In this document: piece by piece, positions 52,375-64,000 of the stretch
How positions within the stretch are numbered: position 1 is the first letter of the stretch
Layout: each line of letters opens with the position of its first letter
Assembly (NCBI RefSeq): GCF_000019785.1
Contig: NC_010524.1
Location: forward strand, 2,771,001-2,835,000
DNA from: Leptothrix cholodnii SP-6
GTDB lineage: Bacteria; Pseudomonadota; Gammaproteobacteria; Burkholderiales; Burkholderiaceae_C
Direction of reading: 5' to 3'
Length of the DNA stretch: 64,000 nt
Made by a program: the position numbers and the translations under genes
The notes under the pieces: generated by a model
Told to the model about the DNA's origin: nothing
What the model saw: only the letters and a program-made list of their open reading frames with translations
Databases searched by the model: none

Positions 52375-53307
52375 ATGCAATCGCGCCCCCTGCTCGGCGT
52401 GGCGCTGATCGTCTGCGCCACGATCTGCTTTGCCACGATGGACAACGCGGTGCGCTACGCCGGCCGCATCATGCCGGTGCTGGTGATCATCTGGCTGCGC
52501 TACATGACGCAGACCGTGGTGATGGCCGGCTGGCTGCTGCGCGAGGTCCTGCACGACGGCCGCCGCAACGCCTTCCGCACCGCCCACCCGAAGTTCCAGA
52601 GCGTGCGCGGCGCGCTGCTGCTGGCCTCGTCGGCGTTCGGTTTCTTCGCGGTGCAGTACATGCCGGTGGCCGAGTTCACCGCCATCAACATGCTGACGCC
52701 GGTGCTGGTCACGCTGCTGGCCGCCTGGCTGTTGCGTGAACGCGTCAGCCGGCTGCGCTGGCTGCTGGTGCTGGGCGCGTTCACCGGCGCGCTGATCGTG
52801 ATGCGCCCGGGCAGCGGGCTGTTCGGCTGGGCGGTGCTGCTGCCGCTGGGCGGGGCCGTCACGTACGCCAGTTTCCAGGTCCTGACCAGCAAGCTGGCCG
52901 CGCTCGAAAGCCCCACCACCACGCACTTCTACACCGGGCTGGTCGGCACCCTGCTGCTCGCGCCGGTGGTGCTGGCCAGCCCGATCGACATCGACGCCCA
53001 ACTGCTCGCCGCCAGCGGCACCACCTGGGCGCTGCTGATCGCCATCGGCCTGCTCGGCACGGTCGGCCACCTGCTGCTGATCCTGGCGCTGGGCTGCGCG
53101 CCGGCCTCGCGGCTGGTGCCGTTCCTGTACGCGCAGCTGGGCATGGCGGCGCTGATCGGCTGGCTGCTGTTCGGCGACCTGCCCGACGCCTGGGGCTGGA
53201 TCGGCATGGGCGTGATCGCCCTGTGCGGCGCCACCACCGCCTGGCTCAACGTGCGCGCCGCCGCCACGCCGCCCTCGCCGCTGACGAGCGATCCGGTCTG
53301 CGATTGA
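52375..53307 (+). CDS. DMT/EamA family transporter
   Basis: This inner-membrane transporter of 310 residues has ten predicted helices in two EamA repeats. Examples are LLGVALIVCATICFATMDNA, LLLASSAFGFFAVQYMPVAE, INMLTPVLVTLLAAWLL, LLLILALGCAPASRLVPFLY and IGMGVIALCGATTAWL. The motif EFTAINMLTPVLVTLL is typical of S-adenosylmethionine or metabolite exporters in this superfamily, but the substrate is unknown. It lies between the PHP and YciO genes on the same strand, 37 bp after the first. Confidence 0.9.
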   Translation: MQSRPLLGVALIVCATICFATMDNAVRYAGRIMPVLVIIWLRYMTQTVVMAGWLLREVLHDGRRNAFRTAHPKFQSVRGALLLASSAFGFFAVQYMPVAEFTAINMLTPVLVTLLAAWLLRERVSRLRWLLVLGAFTGALIVMRPGSGLFGWAVLLPLGGAVTYASFQVLTSKLAALESPTTTHFYTGLVGTLLLAPVVLASPIDIDAQLLAASGTTWALLIAIGLLGTVGHLLLILALGCAPASRLVPFLYAQLGMAALIGWLLFGDLPDAWGWIGMGVIALCGATTAWLNVRAAATPPSPLTSDPVCD

Positions 53308-53375
53308 GCCTGCGCCAGATCGACGCGCGTCGAGTTGTGGCGGGCTGAAGACAGGCGTCGCGCGACAATCGCGCC

Positions 53376-54002
53376 ATGGCTCAATTCTTTGAAGTCCACC
53401 CGGACAACCCACAGCCGCGCCTGCTCAAGCAGGCGGTGGCCATCATCGCCGCCGGCGGCGTGGCGGCGATCCCGACCGACTCGAGCTACGCGCTGGTCTG
53501 CCAGCTCGACGACAAGGCCGCCGCCGACGCGCTGCGGCGCATCCGCGGCGTCGACGACAAGCACCACCTGACGCTGCTGTGCCGCGACCTGTCCGAGCTG
53601 TCGAGCTACGCGCGGGTCGACAACCGCCAGTACCGCCTGCTCAAGAGCGCCACGCCGGGGCCGTACACCTTCATCCTCGAGGCCACCAAGGAGGTGCCGC
53701 GGCGGCTGTCGCACCCGTCGCGCCGCACCATCGGCCTGCGCGTGCCCGACCACCGCGTCACGCAGGATCTGCTCGATCTGTTCGGCCAGCCGCTGCTGGG
53801 CACCACGCTGATCCCGCCCGGCGAGATCCACCCGCTCAACGACTGCGCCGAGATCCGCGAGCGCTTCGAGCGCCTGGTGCAGGTGATCGTCGACGCCGGC
53901 CCCTGCCCGGCCGAGCCGACCACCGTGGTCGACCTCAGCAGCGGCGACCCGGTGCTGGTGCGCGCCGGCCGCGGCGATCTGGCCACCGTCGGCCTCGACT
54001 GA
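53376..54002 (+). CDS. yciO: YciO/Sua5 family threonylcarbamoyl-AMP synthase-like protein
   Basis: This is a 208-residue member of the Sua5/YrdC fold. Members make threonylcarbamoyl-AMP for tRNA t6A37, although YciO itself has weak or different activity. Visible blocks are IAAGGVAAIPTDSSYALVCQ, LRRIRGVDDKHHLTLLCRDL, ATPGPYTFILEATKEVPRRL and RTIGLRVPDH. It is YciO-like rather than TsaC. The ATG at 53376 lies 68 bp after the transporter stop. Confidence 0.92.
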   Translation: MAQFFEVHPDNPQPRLLKQAVAIIAAGGVAAIPTDSSYALVCQLDDKAAADALRRIRGVDDKHHLTLLCRDLSELSSYARVDNRQYRLLKSATPGPYTFILEATKEVPRRLSHPSRRTIGLRVPDHRVTQDLLDLFGQPLLGTTLIPPGEIHPLNDCAEIRERFERLVQVIVDAGPCPAEPTTVVDLSSGDPVLVRAGRGDLATVGLD

Positions 54003-54025
54003 AACCCGACACGGCGATTGCAGCG

Positions 54026-54526
54026 ATGGCGAAGAAACCCGTGCATGTCAGCGAGACGCCGGCCACGCAGTTCCTGCGGCGCGCCGGCATCGCCTTCACC
54101 GAACACCCGTACGACTATGTCGAGCGCGGCGGCACGGCCGAATCGGCGCGCCAGCTGGGCGTCGACGAACACGCCGTCGTCAAGACGCTGGTGATGCAGG
54201 ACCAGGACGCCAAACCGCTGATCGTGCTGATGCACGGCGACCGCCAGGTCAGCACCAAGAACCTGGCGCGCCAGATCGGCGCCAAGAAGGTCGAGCCCTG
54301 CGCGCCCGACGTGGCGCAGCGCCACAGCGGCTATCTGGTCGGCGGCACCAGCCCGTTCGGTTTCCGCAAGGCGGTGCCGGTGTACGTCGAGGCCGGCGTC
54401 CTGGCCCTGCCGTGCATCTACATCAACGGCGGGCGGCGCGGTTTCCTGGTCGGCATCGCGCCGGCCGTGCTGGTCGACAGCCTGGGCGCGCGGGCTGTCG
54501 AGGCGATCGACCCGGCCTCCGCCTGA
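54026..54526 (+). CDS. ybaK: YbaK/EbsC family Cys-tRNA(Pro) deacylase
   Basis: This trans-editing enzyme hydrolyses Cys-tRNA(Pro) mischarged by ProRS. The 166 residues show [29 protein letters not shown], here split as [20 protein letters not shown] and KTLVMQD, with the catalytic Lys in VVKTL, then [19 protein letters not shown] and [11 protein letters not shown]. The ATG at 54026 is 23 bp after yciO. Together with yciO it forms a small tRNA-quality pair. Confidence 0.93.
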   Translation: MAKKPVHVSETPATQFLRRAGIAFTEHPYDYVERGGTAESARQLGVDEHAVVKTLVMQDQDAKPLIVLMHGDRQVSTKNLARQIGAKKVEPCAPDVAQRHSGYLVGGTSPFGFRKAVPVYVEAGVLALPCIYINGGRRGFLVGIAPAVLVDSLGARAVEAIDPASA

Positions 54527-54605
54527 ACGCCCGCCGCCGATTCCTCCAAACGCCCCCACTAAACTCGCTGCCGCCATGCTTGTGGCGGCCGGAACCTTCA
54601 CGCAG

Positions 54606-55367
54606 ATGACCACCCCCACTCTCACCATCGCCGCCGTCGTGCTGGCCTACCTGATCGGCTCGCTGTCGTTCGCCGTCATCGTCAGCCGCGTCATGGGCCT
54701 GACCGACCCGCGCAGCTACGGCTCGGGCAACCCCGGCGCCACCAACGTGCTGCGCTCGGGCAACAAGGCGGCGGCCGCGCTGACGCTGCTGCTCGACCTG
54801 CTCAAGGGCCTGATCCCGGTGCTGGCGGTGATGCTGTTGGGCGAGCCCTGGAACCTGCGCGAGAACACCGCCGCGCTGGTCGGCCTGGCGGCCTTTGCCG
54901 GCCACGTCTGGCCGGTGTTCTTCAAGTTCAAGGGTGGCAAGGGCGTGGCCACCGCAGCCGGCGTGCTGCTGGGGCTGAACTGGGCGCTCGGGCTGGCCAC
55001 GCTCGGGGTCTGGATCGTGGTGGTCTATTTCACGCGCTATTCGTCGCTGGCGGCGCTGCTGGCTGCCGTGGCGGCACCGGCGCTGCACATCGTCGGCTGG
55101 GGCGCGTCGGGCGCCACGCTGTCGATCGTGGTGATGAGCGCGCTGCTGGTCTGGCGCCACAGCGCCAACATCGGCAAGCTGCTGGCCGGCACCGAAAGCA
55201 AGCTCGGCCAGAAGGCTGGCGGCGCCGCCAAGGGCGCCTCGTCAAGCCCGTCGGCCCACGCGGAGGCGGGCCCGACCGATGTCGCCAGACAGGCCCCGCC
55301 GCGCCGCCACGGCCCGGCGACCAGCCCGAACGCCGGGCCCAAGGGCGGCCGGCGCCGCCGCCACTGA
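54606..55367 (+). CDS. plsY: Glycerol-3-phosphate acyltransferase PlsY with a long basic tail
   Basis: PlsY transfers acyl groups from acyl-phosphate to glycerol-3-phosphate in the inner membrane, starting phospholipid synthesis. Five helices are seen in residues 1-200. The three active-site blocks are [32 protein letters not shown] and [18 protein letters not shown] low-complexity tail of about 45 residues ([23 protein letters not shown]) exceeds the usual length. An ATG ten codons upstream (54576) is possible. The 253 residues assume the start at 54606. Confidence 0.93.
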   Translation: MTTPTLTIAAVVLAYLIGSLSFAVIVSRVMGLTDPRSYGSGNPGATNVLRSGNKAAAALTLLLDLLKGLIPVLAVMLLGEPWNLRENTAALVGLAAFAGHVWPVFFKFKGGKGVATAAGVLLGLNWALGLATLGVWIVVVYFTRYSSLAALLAAVAAPALHIVGWGASGATLSIVVMSALLVWRHSANIGKLLAGTESKLGQKAGGAAKGASSSPSAHAEAGPTDVARQAPPRRHGPATSPNAGPKGGRRRRH

Positions 55368-55438
55368 ATCTCGAATCCTGCAGCGGCCGCCACGGCCGCA
55401 AGCGTCAACGCCAGCATCCGCACCTTGAGGAGCACCGC

Positions 55439-55825
55439 ATGATCAAGAAACTCCTGGCCAGCGCCCGCCGACACAGCCTGATCTCGCTGGTGCTGGTGGT
55501 CGGCTTCACCGCCGTTTCCGTCAAGGCGGCGCAGAAGGTGGTGGACTACCAGCGCGCCTCGGCCCTGCGGGCGGTGGCGCAGCCGGGCGACATCCGCATG
55601 CTCTCGCGCACCGATTGCGGCTACTGCACGCTGGCGCACGCCTGGATGAGCAAGCATGCCATCCCGTTCGAGGAATGCATGATCGACACCGATGCCGCCT
55701 GCCGCGCCGAACACGAGCGCCTGGGCACCCGCCTGACGCCCACCGTGCTGGTGCGCGGCGAGGTGCAGCGCGGCTTCGACGCCCAGCGCGTCACCGCCAC
55801 GCTGGCCGGCAAACCGGCGCACTGA
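55439..55825 (+). CDS. Membrane-anchored glutaredoxin/thioredoxin-fold protein
   Basis: This is a 128-residue protein with a membrane anchor (about 13-29, SLISLVLVVGFTAVSVKAA). A short thioredoxin-like domain carries CGYC (Cys60-Cys63) after MLSRTD, plus a cis-proline-type TPTVLVRGEV near 101-110. The redox site suggests disulfide or glutathione chemistry in the periplasm or on the cytoplasmic face; topology is not resolved. GAGGAG lies before the ATG. It is 71 bp downstream of plsY. The exact family is uncertain. Confidence 0.85.
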   Translation: MIKKLLASARRHSLISLVLVVGFTAVSVKAAQKVVDYQRASALRAVAQPGDIRMLSRTDCGYCTLAHAWMSKHAIPFEECMIDTDAACRAEHERLGTRLTPTVLVRGEVQRGFDAQRVTATLAGKPAH

Positions 55826-55855
55826 GCGCAGCACGGCGGCACAGCGCCGCCAGTC

Positions 55856-56914
55856 TCACTGGCCCGGGTCGCGGTGCTTCCAGCGGATCGCGTCGATGCC
55901 CGCCAGCACGTCGGCCGACAGGGTCGTGCCCCAGGCGTCGAGGTCTTCGTCGAGCTGCGCCAGCGTCGTCACGCCGATGATGGTGCTGGCCACGCTCCAG
56001 CGCCGGTAGCAGAACGCCAGCGCCATCTGCGTGGGCGTCAGGCCGTTGTCGCGCGCCAGTGCGTTGTAGAGCCGCGCGGCTTCGAGCGACTCGGGGCGGC
56101 CCCAGCGCTGCTTCTTCATGCTGTCGAAGATCGCCATGCGGCCCGGCAACGCCGGGTCTTCGAGGCCCAGCGCGTCGTACTTGCCGGTCAGCAGGCCGAA
56201 ACCGAGCGGCGAATACGCCAGCAGCGACACCTGCTCGCGCCACAGCACCTCGTCGAGCGCGTTGTCGACCACCCGGTTGATCAGGCCGTACGGGTTCTGC
56301 ACCGTGGCCACGCGCGGCAGGCCGGCCTGCTCGGCCACCTTGACGAATTCCGACACGCCCCACGGCGTCTCGTTGGACAGGCCGATGGCGCGCACCTTGC
56401 CGTCGCGCACCAGGCGCTGCAGCGCGCCGAGCTGGGTCTCGATCGACGCACCGGCGCGCTCCTTGCGCGGCTCGAAATACACCGCGCCGAAGGCCGGCAC
56501 GTTGCGCACCGGCCAGTGGATCTGGTAGAGGTCGATCACGTCGGTGCGCAGGCGCTTGAGGCTGGCCTCGCAGGCCGCGACGATGTCGTCGGCGCCGAGG
56601 TCGGCGCTGCCGCCGCGGATCCAGTCCATGCCACGCGACGGGCCGGCCACCTTGCTGGCCAGCACCACCTTGTCGCGCACGCCCGGCCGGCCGGCCAGCC
56701 AGCTGCCGATGATGGCTTCGGTGGCGCCGAAGGTCTCGCGCCGCGGCGGCACGGCGTACATCTCGGCGGTGTCGATGAAGTTGACGCCGCGCTCGACGGC
56801 GCGGTCCAGGATGGCGTGGGCGGCGGCTTCGCCGACCTGTTCGCCGAACGTCATGGTGCCCAGGCAGATCGGGGTGACACGCAGGTCGCTGCGGCCGAGG
56901 GTGATCAGTTCCAT
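55856..56914 (-). CDS. Aldo-keto reductase (Tas-like)
   Basis: This is a cytoplasmic NADPH-dependent (beta/alpha)8 reductase of 352 residues. The catalytic tetrad is Asp48, Tyr53, Lys88 and His133 (DTAEMY, LASKVAG, QIHWP). LGTMTFGEQ and SNETPWGVSEF resemble the Tas subgroup. The C-terminal SVASTIIGVTTLAQLDEDL binds NADP. AAGGATC precedes the ATG at 56914. The 278-bp gap to the divergent HD-GYP gene should hold both promoters. Substrates are unknown. Confidence 0.93.
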   Translation of the reverse strand: MELITLGRSDLRVTPICLGTMTFGEQVGEAAAHAILDRAVERGVNFIDTAEMYAVPPRRETFGATEAIIGSWLAGRPGVRDKVVLASKVAGPSRGMDWIRGGSADLGADDIVAACEASLKRLRTDVIDLYQIHWPVRNVPAFGAVYFEPRKERAGASIETQLGALQRLVRDGKVRAIGLSNETPWGVSEFVKVAEQAGLPRVATVQNPYGLINRVVDNALDEVLWREQVSLLAYSPLGFGLLTGKYDALGLEDPALPGRMAIFDSMKKQRWGRPESLEAARLYNALARDNGLTPTQMALAFCYRRWSVASTIIGVTTLAQLDEDLDAWGTTLSADVLAGIDAIRWKHRDPGQ

Positions 56915-57192
56915 GTCGAAGATCCTTGCGTGTGAGGGGCCGGCTCGGGCCGAAGAGGCGCGAGTTTGCCGCAAGCGCCGGCTTCACGCGCGGCCCGGTG
57001 ATCCGTCCGGAAGGGGATGCTCGGGCGCGGTATTTCCGAAGCAGGCTTGACGCGCGTCTGACACGGCGTCAAATGGCATGAACAGATCGTGAAACTTGTG
57101 GCTGTTCGAGGTTTCGCGGCAAATCGGGTCGATATGATCCCCAACTGCCTGCAAGGATGGATGGCGGTCATCCACGGCGGCGCCCTTGCGTG

Positions 57193-58320
57193 ATGCCCGA
57201 CTCGATCATCCTCATCGTCGACGACAACCCCGAGAACCTCACGGTGCTCGGCGAGTTGCTGCGCAGCCACTACCAGGTGCGCGCCGCCAACTCGGGCCCG
57301 AGCGCCCTGCGCCTGGCCGCCCTCGTGCCGCGCCCGCAACTGGTGCTGCTCGACGTCATGATGCCGGGCATGGACGGCTACGAGGTGCTGCGCCTGCTGC
57401 GCGCCGACGAAAGCACGCGCGACATCCCGGTGATCTTCACCACCTCGCTCGACGCCACCGAAGACGAGGAGCTGGGCTTCACGCTCGGCGCGGTCGACTA
57501 CATCACCAAGCCGCTGCGCCCGGCGATCGTGCTGGCGCGGGTGCGCACCCACCTCGAGCTCAAGCAGGCGCGCGACCGCCTGCAGGAACAGAACACCGAC
57601 CTCGAGGCCGAGGTGGTGCGCCGCATGGGCGAGAACCTGCTGATCCAGGACGTCAGCATCCTGGCGCTGGCGCACCTGGCCGAAATCCGCGACCCGGAGA
57701 CCGGCAACCACCTGCTGCGCACCCAGGAATACGTGCGCTGCCTGGGCCACGCGCTGAGCAGCCATCCGCGTTTTGCCGACGTGCTCGACAGCCACACCGT
57801 CGAGCTGCTGGCCAAGTCGGCGCCGCTGCACGACATCGGCAAGGTCGGCATCCCCGACCACATCCTGCTCAAGCCCGGCAAGCTCAGCCCTGAAGAATGG
57901 GTGGTGATGCAGACCCATGCGCGCATGGGCGCCGAGGCGATCGAACACGCCGAGCGCGACGCCGCACGGCCGGTGGAGTTCCTGGCGTTTGCCAAGCAGA
58001 TCGCCCACCACCACCACGAGCGCTGGGACGGCAACGGCTACCCCGACGGCCTGGCCGGCGACGCCATCCCGCTGGCGGCTCGCCTGATGGCGCTGGCCGA
58101 CGTGTTCGATGCGCTGATCTCGCGGCGGGTCTACAAGGAGCCGTTCCCGCCCGAACAGGCGCGCGACATGATGGCGCGCGAACGTGGCAGGCACTTCGAC
58201 CCCGACATGCTCGACGCCTTCCTGCGGGTGTTCGACGACTTCTGTGCCATCGCTGAGCGCTACGTCGACAGCCAGGACAGCGTCGACGCCAAGCACCGCC
58301 AGCTGACCGCCTCGCGCTAG
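57193..58320 (+). CDS. Response regulator with HD-GYP c-di-GMP phosphodiesterase domain
   Basis: This is a 375-residue RpfG-like protein. The receiver domain has Asp10/Asp11 and phosphoacceptor Asp54 (LVLLDVMMPGMDG). A coiled linker (KQARDRLQEQNTDLEAEVVR) leads to the HD-GYP domain, with HD at 213-214 (LHDIGKVGIPD), HHHERWDG and GYP at 282-284. The metal-binding set looks complete, so it should hydrolyse c-di-GMP when phosphorylated. The start ATG at 57193 gives MPDSIILIVDDNPEN. The hybrid kinase gene follows after 57 bp and is the likely phosphodonor. Confidence 0.95.
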   Translation: MPDSIILIVDDNPENLTVLGELLRSHYQVRAANSGPSALRLAALVPRPQLVLLDVMMPGMDGYEVLRLLRADESTRDIPVIFTTSLDATEDEELGFTLGAVDYITKPLRPAIVLARVRTHLELKQARDRLQEQNTDLEAEVVRRMGENLLIQDVSILALAHLAEIRDPETGNHLLRTQEYVRCLGHALSSHPRFADVLDSHTVELLAKSAPLHDIGKVGIPDHILLKPGKLSPEEWVVMQTHARMGAEAIEHAERDAARPVEFLAFAKQIAHHHHERWDGNGYPDGLAGDAIPLAARLMALADVFDALISRRVYKEPFPPEQARDMMARERGRHFDPDMLDAFLRVFDDFCAIAERYVDSQDSVDAKHRQLTASR

Positions 58321-58377
58321 CGCGTGTCACCGCGGCGTGCGCCGGCCCCTCCCAACCTGAAACCGCCGGCCGATCCC

Positions 58378-64000
<5,623 letters not shown>

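Noticed and set aside
48909..52445. 1178-codon minus-strand frame over the GGDEF-EAL and PHP genes
   Set aside because: Shadow frame with no recognisable domain. The plus-strand genes have intact motifs.

Overview
The window is a gene-dense, very GC-rich piece of a bacterial chromosome. Gene content and order point to a betaproteobacterium of the order Burkholderiales, and my impression is of the Leptothrix/Sphaerotilus/Rubrivivax side of that order. The indicators are the tig-clpP-clpX-lon cluster, exbB-exbD-lpxK-Trm112-kdsB-adk, dnaG-rpoD, grpE-dnaK-dnaJ, a Tct tripartite tricarboxylate transporter with its own two-component system, a Gram-negative porin of the Burkholderiales type, and hpnCDE squalene genes. 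The genus is inferred, not shown. No prophage, insertion sequence, CRISPR array or rRNA was seen. One tRNA gene is present.

Layout. 1-5.7 kb (minus strand): lon (cut by the window edge), clpX, clpP, tig and a tRNA-Leu form the proteostasis cluster. 5.8-10.2 kb (minus): an RND efflux pump and its lipoprotein adaptor, behind a promoter that carries a perfect TetR-type operator. 10.3-13.4 kb (plus): hpnC, hpnD, hpnE, the route from farnesyl diphosphate to squalene for hopanoids. 13.4-13.8 kb: two inverted copies of an elaborate hairpin repeat. 13.8-15.9 kb (minus): sodB and xseA. 15.9-16.3 kb: a gene-free stretch with DnaA-box-like 9-mers and a small AT-rich island. 16.3-20.3 kb (plus): energy-transducing ExbB/ExbD, then lipid A and KDO genes, then adenylate kinase. 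20.4-27.5 kb (plus): an SDR dehydrogenase, a lipoprotein gamma-glutamyltransferase, DNA primase and the housekeeping sigma factor. 27.6-30.4 kb: an adenylate cyclase-FHA fusion, a HAD hydrolase and ferrochelatase. 30.5-36.8 kb: porin and tctCBA on the minus strand, divergent from a TctD/TctE-like two-component pair. 36.8-40 kb: Hsp15 and a DUF5666/DUF6502 pair. 40-43.9 kb (plus): grpE, dnaK, dnaJ.

44-64 kb is rich in signalling. It holds a degenerate receiver-TPR protein, a CaiB-type CoA-transferase, a periplasmic binding protein translationally coupled to a GGDEF-EAL protein, then an RNA/membrane housekeeping set (PHP nuclease, DMT permease, YciO, YbaK, PlsY, a membrane-anchored thioredoxin-fold protein, an aldo-keto reductase). 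It ends with a receiver-HD-GYP protein next to a very large six-PAS hybrid histidine kinase that runs off the right edge. Together these suggest a c-di-GMP signalling neighbourhood.

The least expected feature is the pair of inverted repeats at 13.40-13.71 kb. Both copies share a conserved core and a three-stem fold, yet their outer stems have different sequences that are each self-complementary. This suggests selection on a folded DNA or RNA form.
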